Source: Antedon bifida
Taxonomy: Eukaryota; Echinodermata; Crinoidea; Comatulida; Antedonidae
NCBI GenBank assembly: GCA_963402885.1
Contig: OY727099.1
Span: 17,503,001-17,567,000, forward strand
Length of the DNA: 64,000 bases
Direction of reading: 5' to 3'
Shown: piece after piece, positions 47,335 to 59,068 of the stretch
Position numbering within the stretch: the stretch's first letter is position 1
Layout of the letters: each line of letters opens with the position of its first letter
Position numbers and translations under genes: made by a program
The notes under the pieces: generated by a model
What the model saw: only the letters and a program-made list of their open reading frames with translations
The model's database searches: none
Told to the model about the DNA's origin: nothing

Positions 47335-47525
47335 AAATTTGTTTTTGAATGTGTCATTTTATTGTCACATAATAGTTATTTTACCTGAAAAAAATGTAAT
47401 TTAAAGCAAAAAATACTTAAATTGTCTGTCAGACAATGGTTTTTGAGTTATAATTAAACGTTTCTTTTCTCTTTTTATATGTGAATTTTGTTACAGAAGT
47501 GAATAACTTTGATATGAAACACAGA
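47335..47525. mobile_element. Remnant of the TTAA-type MITE family
   Basis: TCACATAATAGTTATT, AATGTAATTTAAAGCAAAAA and the palindrome ATTGTCTGTCAGACAAT match the interior of the MITE at 1653-1997. One end abuts the Helitron-like CTAG terminus. Confidence 0.55.
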
Positions 47526-49559
47526 CTCAATTTAGTTTATTTTATTGCTAAGGTCAAGTCTGGGGGTCACTTCATCACGCCTAGATACTTCAAGTGTGAA
47601 GTATCCTATTACAAACAAAAACTTTCATGGACTGTTTTGATAATAATTCAATGATTATCTGACAGCGAATTACAGTATTATATAATATCATTGGACTCAA
47701 AAATACCAGAAATGCTTTGGGATTTGTCGTTCAACCGTTAGACTCTTTTCCAAGACGTTTTTGGGTCCAGCAGCTGGTACCTATAAATTATAGTCGAGAT
47801 TCCTTTTTTGCAAAAATGTCAGTGTCCAGTACCATAACTGCTGCTTGCTTTCATCTAATAAATGAGTCATCTCTTGTGACGTCGCGGAGCAGCAGCGTGA
47901 AAAAATACAGCACAATTAATATAAAAAAATGCTTGGTAAATTGTAAATTGATTTTGGTAGTCAGTGAAATGTGTTGTGATACAATTATTAGTCGCGTGCA
48001 ACATGACTCTACAGCTCACTATGTCGGACGGTTGGTCGGTAAACACTAACTCAACTTGGAGCACGCGACTGCAGCCATATATATGGCCTTGTTGTGTTTA
48101 TGCATGTGGCGGGACGTTTAAATTGAAGGGAGCATTTATTGAGGGAGGGTTTTATTCAAAGCGGGTGTTTATTTGAATAAATACTCTAATTTTAATAATG
48201 ATATATAATTCGTTTCTCACTTATAAAAGGTACTTTACATGATTCATTTTCCTCTTTATGCTTTTGTAACAAAATGTTTCTGTCTTTTAGAAAAAAAGTG
48301 ACACTGTCACTGGCTCCATTTAACGAATCCACTCCAGGTGCCAGTATAATAATATAAAACAATGACACATTATGAGACACGATTACACAATTGGTCATAT
48401 GGATCTTCATTCTATCATCTGTTTGTTTGTCACTACAATTTGTCAACAATCAACACTGTCTTTTGCATATGTCAATACATAGTTTCATTACTATTGTACA
48501 ATATGTCCAGCTTTCCTGAAAACACCTGTGTGTACTGTGTGTTGTAGTATGATTTTATCATGATCTATAACATGATTTTAAAATACATTTCTGATGCTTT
48601 TAGTGTCAATGCATTTAGAACTTAAAAAGAAATATATATTGTTTTATTATGTACACTGGGAACAGACGTGTATATGTATAATTTATCGGTGACATTCAAA
48701 AATATTATGCAGAAGATTGATGATGAATTGGTCTATTATAGTTGTCTCCGATACCTTTTCAATATCATGATTGTACTTGCACCTGGAAGGAGGTTTAATC
48801 CAGTTATTCTTATTACGATATTAATTGTGTTGTATTTTTTTTATATCTATGGTGTATTTATTTATTTATTATACACCAAAAAAAAAATAAATGCCTCCAC
48901 CGAATAAGCACCCCTCCCCCTAAACACCCCTCTGAACAATAAATGCCCGGGGCGTTTATTCGGATAAATACGGTAAGTTACTTCTAGCATTCTGAAAAGA
49001 ACTGTTGAGTTTGACGTTTCTATCAATGTTTGATCGGCAAAAGTACAATTACAAACAGTAAAGGATTTGTAATTCCTATAATGAAACCATTTAAAGCATC
49101 AGTTATTGCATAACATTTATACTGTCTAAGAATAAGTTGTGTAGAGATATGTTTTTTGTGTGAAACATTAGTATTAATTAATAGTATTTCTGATCATCTT
49201 TTAACCAAATTTTCTGTTAGAATGAATGTAAATATGTATATTTATAACAATTTGATACCAAATTTAACTTTCTATGACCAGTACTTATACATAGATATAA
49301 AGATGCCCTGGTATCCCTTACAAAAAAGTTCTATAGAATTCTATAGAGTTCTATAGAACATTTTATAGAGCTCTATGGTATTCTATAGAAGTACAAAATT
49401 TCTATAGAAACATATTTCAAATTCTATAGAATTTATTTTGTGTCTATAGAATGTTTCTTTTTTTCTATAGAACCTATAATTTTATAGAATTTCTATAGAA
49501 TTTATTTATGAATTTATATATGTGATTAATACATTGTCTCACCATTATTGAAAGATCAT

Positions 49560-50270
49560 GGAATGAAGTGGATTGATAATTACATTTTTATTTTGCCAAT
49601 AACAATTTTTTTTTTCATCGCTTACAAAAAATTATATGATAAGCAATTTTGCATGTAAAAGAATAGGATTTTTCTTTACCAGTTTATAGATTGTTGAAAA
49701 TCAAATTAAAATCTGGACAAAATACAGAAAAACAATATAACACTTTTCTGTAGAAACTCTATGAAATCTCTATAGAATTTTGATAGAGATTTTATTCAAT
49801 CATTCTATAGAAAATCTATAAACAAATTCTATAGAATATTTGATATAAATTCTATTTATTTGATTTGACAAAATTTGAACAAATTTGTAAGGGATATTAA
49901 CATGAACCAATTATCATTGTGTACTTGAATTATATCAACTTTTGCTTACTGTATATCATCAATTATTATAATTTTTATTGCTTAATGGGGGTTACATTTT
50001 GATTTTGCCAATAGCAATACAATAATACCTTTTACAATTTTGCATGTAAAAGGAATATGATTTTTCTTTATAGACTGTTGAAAATCTAATTAACTTGGAC
50101 AAAATATAGACAAACAATACAACGCTTTTCTATATAAACTCTATGAAATCTCTATAGAATTTTAATAGAGATTTTATAGAATCATTCTATAGAAATTCTA
50201 TAGAATAGTTGATATAAATTCTATAAAAATATTTTTATTTAATTCTATAGAACACATTTGTAATATTAAC
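49560..50270. repeat. About 390-bp tandem duplication
   Basis: TTTTGCATGTAAAA recurs near 49648 and 50038, with matching flanks TAGACTGTTGAAAATC, GAAATCTCTATAGAATTTT and TATTAACATGAAC at the unit end. Divergence is moderate. Confidence 0.7.
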
Positions 50271-50399
50271 ATGAACTAATTATCAATACTGTGTATTTGA
50301 ATTATATCAACTTTTGCTTACTGTATATCATCAACTATTATCATTTTTCATTGTTTAATTAATGGGAGTCGTTAATTAACACCTCCCTGGTTTTAACAA

Positions 50400-51430
50400 A
50401 CACTACTCCAAGCCATAATGGATTGGTCCGTGCATGCAGTGCCTCATGGGATAGCTTGGTGCAACTGCAAGAAGAAAATCGGCGGGAGGATTTTAATTGT
50501 GTAGCAGCCAAGCAAGCTAGCCTCTAATTTTATTTGAAGAAAGATGAATACTTTGAATCATGTACAGTCTTAGCCAAAGGTTGGTTAATTAGTATTGTAT
50601 TATTAACCTAGCTTACACATACCATATATGAGTTACATAATATAAGAATCTATGCTTTTTGGCCTAAATAGTAGTAGGCCTATGAGAATCAGGCCAACAA
50701 GCCAGCTAAAGTAAGGCCTACTACTACTAGGCCTACATATGGTGACTTGGGATTGGTTAGGGAAGCTAGGCCTAGCTAATTAAGAATTTTATTCGTTTTG
50801 TGCCTTCAAAAGAAAAGACCTACTTCATTGCTTAAATAAAAACAACAAGTTTTAAGCCTATATCATGATAATAAACAATTCTGTCCTTATTCTATTGTTT
50901 TATAGATCTCGCCATCTCGTTACCAGATTATACTGTAAAGCTGTTTTTTTGCTGCGACAGTCATTGGCCAACAAAGTAAAAGAGATGAAAAAAACACAGA
51001 AGGTTAGCGCACAGGAGCCACAGCAAAAAGAAGATACTGAATAGTTTTTATGTTTTGTATATTTTGTTGCACCTTGTTATTAATTCTTTTATTCATTACT
51101 CCAACTCATAACTGACCGGTAAAGTGTATGCTGATGTGTAATTATTAGTTTTATATTTTTAATTCTAAATTAGTTATTTAATTTATCCAAATTAACCTTG
51201 ATCTTTTTACAGTGATATTATCCCTATTTCCCACAAGGTACAACCAAAACAATCCAGAATATATATATAAAAGACACCGAACCAACTACTAGTTATTCAA
51301 CTGCAAAAACAATATTTAATAGTGTATAATAGTATATTTTTATGTGTATGTGTATATGTGTAATTTCGTTTTTATATTGTTATCCTAAATATTTTATTGA
51401 TATTTCAATAAATTGCAGTACGCACTGAAA
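50400..51430 (+). other. Exon-like captured gene fragment, unassigned
   Basis: A GC-richer patch (50400-50530) precedes a possible exon, KDEYFESCTVLAK (50540-50580), which could splice through GTTGGT to TTTTATAG at about 50905 and continue in frame as DLAISLPDYTVKLFFCC. The pattern recalls the thioredoxin-like N-terminus of MDH1B, but the match is weak. Another frame of the second exon runs RSRHLVTRLYCKAVFLLRQS to a stop at 51042. Poly(A) signals lie near 51408. No start codon fits the first reading. It sits in an intron of TRMT2A and inside a TIR element. Confidence 0.25.
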
Positions 51431-51589
51431 CAGATGAAAAATTGACTTTAGATTTTATTACAGTACTCTTTTCGCCTATGCCTAACAAACGATTTGCTGT
51501 CGCATGAAAGAAGGTCTAATAGCGGACTTGTATTTATTTCAAGCTGAAGATCTCAACCACCCATAGAAAATAAACATTGTTTGGCTGCT

Positions 51590-52340
51590 CATTTTCTATA
51601 GAAAGTTGTTGGGTTTCTATAGAAAAGTGAAACTTTTTCATAAAAGTTCTATAGAAAATGTTATAGAATTTGTATACAGCTCTATATAATTTCTATAGAG
51701 TTTCTATGGAGCTTTATATAATTTCTATAAAGTTTCTATAGACCTATTATAGTTTTTACAGAGTTTCTATAGAATTTCTTTAGAGTCTCCATAGAATTTC
51801 TATAGAGCTTTATATAATTTCTATAGAGTTTCTATAGACCTATTATAATTTTTACAGAGTTTCTATAGAATCTCTATAGAGTTTCCAAAGAATTTCTATA
51901 GAATTTCTATAGTTTCCATAGAATTTTTATAGAGTTTCCATAGAATTTTTATAGAGTTTCCGTAGAATTTTTATAGAGTTTTCGTAGAATTTTTATAGAG
52001 TTTCCATAGAAATTCTATAGAATTTTTATAGAGTTTCCATAGAATTTTTATAGAGTTTCCATAGAAATTCTATAGAATTTTTATAGAGTTTCCATAGAAT
52101 TTTTATAGAGTTTCCATAGAATTTTTATAGAGTTTCCATAGAATTTTTATAGAGTTTCCATAGAGTTTTCATAGAATTTTCATAGAGTTTCCATAGAAAT
52201 ATCTATAGAATTTCCATAGAGTTTTCATAGAGTTTCCATAGAATTTCTATAGATTGTTTCTATAAAAAACTTTATAGAAAATCTATAGAAAATTCTATAG
52301 ATCTTCTATAGAATTTTTTTTTATAGAATTCTATAGAACA
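51590..52340. repeat. Minisatellite of TTCTATAGAA-type units
   Basis: The densest part repeats a 22-base unit, AGTTTCCATAGAATTTTTAT plus AG, about 15 times between 51900 and 52190, with TCTATAGAA variants on both sides. The array is almost free of other sequence. Confidence 0.85.
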
Positions 52341-52472
52341 TTTTTGTAAGGGATGTGGGTATTAGACTGAATATGAATGCATGTCTTCTCAACATTTTGA
52401 GACTAAAATTACCTTGCTGTGACCAGTGGTTGTCGAGATTTAAGGACCTATTGGTGTGTTTGGTGTTATCTT

Positions 52473-52703
52473 TCACCCTGGACTTTTGACCTTTCGCCAC
52501 ATTTTCAAAATGTGTAACCAAGTCAAAAATGATTGTTTGACCATCCTAAACCAATTTCTGAAGTCAAATTCTTTGGACCTCAAAGTGCATACGAAAGTTG
52601 ATCTAGCTACTAAAGTCAAACTTTTGTTGTAGTTCTTTTGACGAAATTCCCTGACTTCATTAAGAAGAGACAGGTCGAAATTGTTTGTCGCTGCCATCAT
52701 CAT
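52473..52703 (-). CDS. Candidate minus-strand first exon, unidentified
   Basis: ATG at 52703 opens MMMAATNNFDLSLLNEVREF followed by RQKNYNKSLTLVA. From about 52615 leftward the same frame crosses the repeat shared with 45.5 kb, so only about 28 codons could be unique. Upstream (52740-52800) lie CCAATCA and ATTGGCT boxes and a CRE-like GTGACGTCGAC, which look promoter-like. No splice donor stands out and I do not recognise the protein. Confidence 0.2.
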   Translation of the reverse strand: MMMAATNNFDLSLLNEVREFRQKNYNKSLTLVARSTFVCTLRSKEFDFRNWFRMVKQSFLTWLHILKMWRKVKSPG

Positions 52704-52739
52704 CGCGATGTTGTGTGGATCGTGTATGATGATGGAAAA

Positions 52740-52870
52740 AACAGCCAATCAGATTCCTGCTGTGAGTGACGTCGACAGATATTCAGCGTGTGATTGGCTA
52801 ATAGTTATGATTTGTCCCCGACAAATCGGCAAGGTTGAACCTGGTTGAACTTGCCGATTTGAATGCTATG
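52740..52870. promoter_or_regulatory. Promoter-like patch with CCAAT boxes and a hairpin
   Basis: Holds AGCCAATCAG (52743) and GATTGGCT (52792) in opposite orientation around GTGACGTCGAC. Then comes AAATCGGCAAG with its inverse CTTGCCGATTT (about 52824-52861). GC content is locally higher. No linked transcript is established. Confidence 0.3.
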
Positions 52871-54869
52871 AATTGGGGAGCCTTCCCGATTGCATCGGGA
52901 ACAGCGTTACGACGTAGCGATTGTCATAGCGACAGTGTAGTGATTTAATGGAAACCAGGCTTAAGTTTCTGGAAATTTGCATTCAGCTGCTTTTGGCTTG
53001 GCAGAGAGAGCGAGATAAATGGGGGCAACAAACATAATTGAGTAGCTCTATGCAGTGGGAAAGCCACTTCACGTTTTGACCGTTAAATCGTTTAAAATCG
53101 ACTTACTTCCGCATTAACGATTTTGAAGCGCCACCTATCGTTGAAAACTGAAACCACGATTTTTCGTCGCCTAGCAAATAAGTGCTGCTTTATTTTAAGC
53201 TCTTATGAATATTTAAGAACCGCCCAACATTTCCTATTATGGTAAAAGCATTTCCTAATAAGTATAATTGGATAACCAATCGGTTGCCTTCAAAGAAACC
53301 GAAGCTAATACAATACATTCGGCGACTGAAGTGGGGACTCGTGAAATTTAGAAATGTGGTACGATTTGACTACTGTTTTGTTGTCCATTTTCTGAATAGT
53401 CGGAGGTGCATCCCACAAAATTAAAAAAATTATAATCAATTGTTTTATCAAGAATAATGTTAGTTTAATCGGGTATAAGATATTTCTATCCTGTTCAAAT
53501 TTTGTTGGTGTATTTTCTAGCTGTGAGCGTGGTTTCGGCGACGCGAGACATGTGTGTTAGTACAGTCGGAAAGCCGCGTTGGTAACGCATCACTGATTTC
53601 ATTCATTGTGAGGGCGCGCTTCTTGGAAAATGTTGGAATTTTTGCTATTTTAGTACACTTAGAAAATGGTATAATTTTGATATTAAATGAAATCAATAAA
53701 CGTATTTCAATAGTTGAACTACAAGCGTAAATAATGATAAAAACTGTGATCTAAATTCCACAGATTTTTTGTTTCAAGAAATATCATTATTTTATGTATA
53801 AACTTTTTTACTTTAATTTTTTTTTAAATGATGGTAAAAAATCATTAAATTTCATATTTTCTAGATAAGGTTTCAAAGCGAATTTTAAATCCTTTCAAGA
53901 TAAACTATTAAGCTATCTATTAAAATAAAAATCTAATTTTAAGCTTTCTTGGGATGCAACTCCCACTAATCAAACCAAACCTACTACATTTCTGTTCTGT
54001 TTCGATCGAAAAATCGCCATTTTGAAACTTTGTTTACGTTTTACGAAGCTGGTACGAATCGTCCCGGACCGAATCGTGTCTGTGTTCAATACGGTTTTCA
54101 TGCAGGCGTATTACGTCATAGGCCTAAGATTTCAATTTGCTCCCCGATTATTGTTCTATTTGGTTTCTGAGCTAGGAAAGGCTACCTACTATAATTACTT
54201 ACTTGATTTCTAGCCTAGCTAGGCCTAAAAATAGTATTTTCTAGGCCTAGCTAGGCTGAGTAATTCTGATATAATACTAATATTAATTAGATAGGTAGGC
54301 CTACCCTAGTGAGTGTTAATAATAGTAGCTGGGTATTCTATAGTCTAGGCTGGTGGTAGGTCTATCCCAGCTCTGCTCATATACCAAGCAAGAAGAAGCC
54401 TGAAGAAGCCTGAAAGAGAAACTAGGCCCAGAACAAATAAAAAACTGTTAAAAAAACAATAAACGGAAAAATAAAAATAAATAACCCATTTTCAATTTAT
54501 ATATGGGGAATGTTTTATAAAATCGGGCATGTTTGTTTCAGAGACTCAAACGTGTATTTTTATATGGTCATGTTTTTAAAAAAGATAATTATGGGCCCAG
54601 CTGAAACCAAGATATAAAAATATAAGTCCATCATTTACTTGTATATAAATATTACTTTATTAGATACAACTTGCATTTCACACAAGCAACCAATTTTTTT
54701 TTACGTATACAGAATGTGAAAAAGCAGTTTTTAATACAAATATCTTTCAAACAATACTGATATAAATAGTAAATACTACTACTGTATATATTATTTAAAT
54801 AGCACCTTGTTCATCAAACATAACAAACTAGCTAGGCCTATATCATATTAACTTACGTGAGTCTTACGG

Positions 54870-54957
54870 TTGTACTGATTTTATGATTGTTTTATATGTT
54901 TATATTGTATGTATCTGTGTGACTCTGGTTAATAAAGTAAATCAATCAATCAATTGC
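54870..54957 (+). mobile_element. Short LINE-like 3' tail
   Basis: GTGTGACTCTGGTTAATAAA followed by GTAAATCAATCAATCAATT looks like the 3' end of a CR1-type LINE with an (AATC)n tail. Only the last bases are present. Confidence 0.3.
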
Positions 54958-55028
54958 AACTTAATTTATATCTTATCATTGACTGATCTGAAACGCTTCT
55001 AAAACTTGAATGCGCATGAATGTATATG

Positions 55029-55721
55029 TTATATTATTATTAGCGAATAAAATGAAAAACTATCAGCTGCAGCAATGATATTGAAATCGAGAAAACCATT
55101 ACAGCTTCCACCGTCCAACCTCATATTGAAGAACGAGACAGAAAATCGTCGAGTCTTGATACCAACAAAAAACCTAAAATGAAAATGAATAGCTGAAATG
55201 TAATGAATGAAACTATTTAAATAATTGTCACTATGATATGAACAAAACATTGCATCGTTATACAGTATAATTATTCAACAACCTGAAAACATTTTCAGAT
55301 ATAGGCCTACCATGAAAAAGCAGCAAATACAAAATTTCCTTATGTCTGTTTATTGTAATAATTATTAATATTATAAATAAATTGTACCCCTCAGTTGTCA
55401 ATAATTTTACTATAAATAAATATTTAACTATATAGAATAGGTAGGCCTATACCTGTATCAGGCTGCGATTTGCTTAATTATCTTTTTAAAACTTCCCAAT
55501 GCATCTTCAATATAGAGTAGGATTGTAACGATACTTTAATAATACTAAATTGTAACTAAAGTATTTAAATTATTAACAGAACATGTTACTAGGCCTAGGC
55601 CAATATAATACGACAACGATCCACCAGGTCGTGCATATACTCACCTACAACAACCACAATCAACACACCATGCACCACACACGACGGAACTAGTGCCGCG
55701 AGACGTAACAATATATGACAT
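55029..55721 (-). CDS. Hypothetical two-exon gene inside a transposon
   Basis: On the minus strand ATG at 55721 opens MSYIVTSRGTSSVVCGAWCV then DCGCC, reaching a strong donor AG|GTGAGT at 55645. The acceptor TTCATTTTCATTTTAG leads into an exon (55029-55173) that continues in frame: FFVGIKTRRFSVSFFNMRLD, GGSCNGFLDFNII and a stop, about 73 residues in all. The first exon is CpG-richer than its surroundings and rich in cysteine. The splice sites and the continuous frame are the only support; I know no homologue. It lies within the nested transposon and on the opposite strand to TRMT2A. Confidence 0.3.
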
Positions 55722-57788
55722 GAGGACCTTTTTTAAAATGTTCGCTATAGGAAGCTTAAATAGGGTTTCAAGCCAATTTTAACATAAAACAGACTATTGA
55801 TACTTACTCTATCCATATACGTCGGTTTTTTGGTAATTCACTGTATGGGATGCAAATCCCACTAATGGAAAATTTGTAAACAAACACCTGTTAGAAAACT
55901 TCAGTTTTGACGGACGCACACGAACTTTGGAAAGAAATTGTCGCTGACAACAAATCCAACAAATTATTCAGAAAATTGGGTGACCTGCGACATCTTAAAC
56001 ATATAAGGAACTGATCTTACCATATGGTTAATTTTTCGCCTACTAATGTTTATTAAACAGCTATTAAATGACGTATACTTTATGCTAATGTTTTCGCGCG
56101 AAACGTTGATGCTTCTGTGCCGAGAGAGGGCTTCTAAAATTTATGACGTCATGCGAAGTCGAAAATTCAGCGATAACGGTCATATTTCCCAACGCGGCTC
56201 TCCGACTGAGTATAGGCGATAAGGAGACGTGTGTTGTACTGTCTGTGTTGATGCTGATCCGATAGTCGTGAAGTTGTACTGATTACGAGTATCATTGATC
56301 CTGGCCGGCCATGCCTGGTGATCTGATACCCCCAAAAAAATACTTTTTTTAATCAGTATACTATTATTGTTATTATTATTATTTTATTTTTCATGTATTA
56401 TTTGATTTAGCTAGCCTAGGCTAGTAGTAGGCCTAGATTATATAAATAATAATAGAAAATACTGTAATTTAAATAATAAAATACAGCCCCTATTGTACTT
56501 GTTAGGCCATCATATAATATTATAATTATATAAAACAGGTATTAAATATATTTTAAAAATAATATTTATTATTTTTTCTGACACTTTCAGGAATCGTTGA
56601 TGATGCAGAGTTATTTGTCTTTGTGACTTCAAATTGAGAGTGAAGTGGATAAAAAGATGACACCGGTAGTGGTACCTACCGAAATTACCCAAACTATAAA
56701 CAAAACAAAATGTTGGATTACAAATATATGTATGTTGCAGAGGATTCAATTCAGGAATTACAATACAAATGTTTTATGTTGAATGCAAACCTACTACACT
56801 ATACTCTGTAAATTATGTTATTGTCATGTGGTAGACCTTAAAAATTGAATATTTATTGTTAGGCCTATTATATTTTATAAATACTGTATTAATTATTATA
56901 TTATTTGTTTTTACCAAAAAAAATGAATAAATAATTTGTTATTCAAATTAATTGCTTGTTTGTTCATCAATAACAAAAAATTGTAAGCAAGTATATATAT
57001 TACAACAGTTCTTGTTAGCCGCTTATTTCAGGTCATATTATTAATATTAGCTAGGCCCGACGCGCCTGATCACGATGTCACTAAGTGACTTTCCGCCCCT
57101 GGAACAATCGCTCGCTAAATAGGGCTAGGCATTGGACTCTTATACAAGTTATTATAATAGTTATGATAAATATTCCTCAACTAAAATTTATATTGTCATA
57201 AATAAACAAGTAATAATATACGTTGTAATGGAATGTATTTATTTATATGAATACTATGCGGACAATAATAAACATCACGTATATCGTTCGCTATAAATTC
57301 ACAAACATGATGACGATGTGTTTACAAAATGTCAGTTTCGCTAGTTTTCGATGGAACAAATAGAGGTACCTTTAGTTTGAATAGTCGGAGCTGCATCCCA
57401 CTTTCAAAATTTTGTATCTTAATATCATATTCTGTAGATTATTAATTTTTCTAACAGGGATTTTAAATTCAGGACTGTTCAATTTTTCTAAATATTTTAT
57501 TTTAACGATTTTCTAAGGTACAATTTCGGAAAAAAGACATTGGTTGATTTTGCCGTTAAATTACAGATTATCGTTTTGTTCAAAGACATTTAATTTTACA
57601 TGACAATATTAAAACCATTTATGAATATATTTCACTAATAATATTTTTCCGATAATCAGCTAAATTTACAAATATTGTGTTTTTCTAACACCCTAAAATT
57701 TAGCAATTTTGAACTAAATTAGAAAAGAAGGGCGCCCTCTCCGAGTCGAAATTTGACACGATTTGTCGACTGGCTTTCCCACTATATG

Positions 57789-58832
57789 ATACAACTTAAA
57801 GAATGAAACAAAGCATGTTATAAAATCCGCATTATTATTTCTATCCTTAGCACAAAGAAAATTGTTAATTTAAATTATCATTTGTGTGGTTTTAGAGCTT
57901 TTTTGCGTCCTGTCCTGCGGTTGCTGCTGCCAACCTTAAGCTTTGAAATACTTTTGTATACTACCAATAGTGTAAAATCGTTGGATCAATTTTAGAAATA
58001 ATTAAATTTTACCAACCATATCCATTTCTAGAAACCAAAGCAACTTTCTAGGGCCATGTTTCAGCAACCATAACAAAATTATCTGTTGATATTTTTTTAC
58101 CAATCAGATAATTAAAAAAATAAAGTGCGCTTCATCAGACATTACCGAACAACCAAATTATCTGATTTGAATGATTTAATTACGATTATTTTTTGGCTGC
58201 GGAAACACGGCCTAAAATTCTTTACATTTTGTACCACTTTATTCAACTTAAAGGGAGACTTGAATTGATCAATTTTTGAATTACATACTGTAAACATATA
58301 TAAATTAAAGATTACAACTTGTCTTCATTACAAAATGAGCTTTCATTAATTAATAAACAGTTATTAGGTAATTAACAAAGAAGACATCTGATTGGACAAG
58401 GATTTTATGACATCACGAAAAGGTCCTCACAATTCAATACAATCTTAATCACAAAGACACGCAGTATGCTGGCATATAATCAAGAAATAAAACATTTTTT
58501 TAATTGTCTTAAGTGAATTAGTGAAAATAAAAGTGTGGTCGCATAACGATAGTCAATGTCTCCAACATGATAAGCATATTCAGATTAGGTTTATTTTCAC
58601 TTCAGGTCCCCTTTAAGCTGAATAATACTATGTTCAAAAACATATATAATCTGAACAATGAATATGAACAATCTATATACCTACAGAGAATTACTGTAGG
58701 TAATTGTTGTCAGTGGGTAATTGTTTTTATTCATTCATTCAGTATTAATAAAGAGACTATTAGCATTTAAAATTTTAATATTTATTCTTATAACCAATTA
58801 TTCGATTCACTAATTAAAAAAATTATGTCTAG
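57789..58832. other. Last part of the TRMT2A large intron
   Basis: AT-rich, with no bounded repeat that I can identify. The acceptor for the next exon is ATTATGTCTAG at 58822-58832. Confidence 0.45.
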
Positions 58833-59068
58833 TTGTATCAGGAATTTATAAGACAATGTTCTCTTGATGTGATGAGGGATTTTTATGGTGATGGCCACTT
58901 AGGAGGGTGTGCTGTTCGGACTAATGTAGCAGGAAACACAATGGCCATTGCACAACTTAATCCAAAAGGCTTGAACACTTTTCAGTTAAATGCTTATAAG
59001 GAAGATCTTAAGAACTTCTTTCTGAAATTCAACCCAGGCAGTTTATCATCACTGTATTTGCAATGCAG
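58833..59068 (+). CDS. TRMT2A: TRMT2A exon, QEFIR to central domain
   Basis: The exon begins after TCTAG in phase 0 and ends before GTTAGT in phase 2. It encodes LYQEFIRQCSLDVMRDFYGD, GHLGGCAVRTN, NTMAIAQLNPKGL and SLSSLYLQC. This matches human TRMT2A (AFQEFIRS, GHWKQLTVRTS, QAMAIAYFHPQKL and a CLYF strand), and MAIA favours TRMT2A over the mitochondrial TRMT2B. I chose the TCTAG acceptor over the CAG eight bases later because it restores the family residues before QEFIR. The usual GHW tryptophan is replaced (GHLGG), which is odd but outside the catalytic site. Confidence 0.85.

Larger units (their letters stand above)
45692..49060. mobile_element. Second GAATAAACGCC element, enlarged by nested insertions
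   Basis: The left end at 45692 repeats the terminus of the element at 44262, and the right end (48930-49060) is its inverse: GGCGTTTATTCGGATAAATA, CTAGCATTCTGAAAAGAACT and TCTATCAATGTTTGATC. Inside are a Helitron-like insertion (45970-47330), a TTAA-family remnant (47335-47525), and internal segments matching 44.9-45.4 kb in inverse orientation (for example TTATTCAAAGCGGGTGTTTA near 48150). Confidence 0.6.
49313..52354. mobile_element. 3-kb element bounded by ATCCCTTACAAAAA, rich in TTCTATAGAA
   Basis: Left end ATCCCTTACAAAAAAGTTCT and right end (inward) ATCCCTTACAAAAATGTTCT are inverted. Both run into arrays of the palindrome TTCTATAGAA. Array blocks lie at 49340-49500, 49755-49860, 50130-50265 and 51590-52340. 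The centre (50370-51430) is exon-like. The target duplication is unclear. Confidence 0.6.
53563..56208. mobile_element. Nested related DNA transposon with 4-bp TSD
   Basis: Starts CAGTCGGAAAGCCGCGTTGG and ends with the inverse of CAGTCGGAGAGCCGCGTTGG; AGTA flanks both ends (53559-53562, 56209-56212). GGGATGCAACTCCCACTAAT near 53950 is inverted near 55850 (ATTAGTGGGATTTGCATCCC). The interior holds a two-exon open frame on the minus strand and a LINE-like 3' tail near 54955. Confidence 0.75.
53053..57784. mobile_element. 4.7-kb DNA transposon with 4-bp TSD
   Basis: Starts CAGTGGGAAAGCCA and ends with the inverse of TAGTGGGAAAGCCA; TATG flanks both ends (53049-53052, 57785-57788). Sub-terminal GTGCATCCCAC-like boxes occur near 53408 and 57388. 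A related element is nested at 53563-56208. Four-base duplications fit Academ- or Sola-type elements. No transposase frame is visible. Confidence 0.65.
26681..58832 (+). other. 32-kb TRMT2A intron filled with mobile elements
   Basis: The interval between two phase-compatible exons of the same gene. It contains all the repeats listed from 27 to 58 kb. Any transcript-like structure inside it is therefore intronic relative to TRMT2A, on one strand or the other. Confidence 0.7.

Noticed and set aside
50905-51042. Frame with CKAVFLLRQSL as an ATP synthase epsilon subunit
   Set aside because: The resemblance needs an insertion in the short conserved core and lacks the N-terminal half; not credible.
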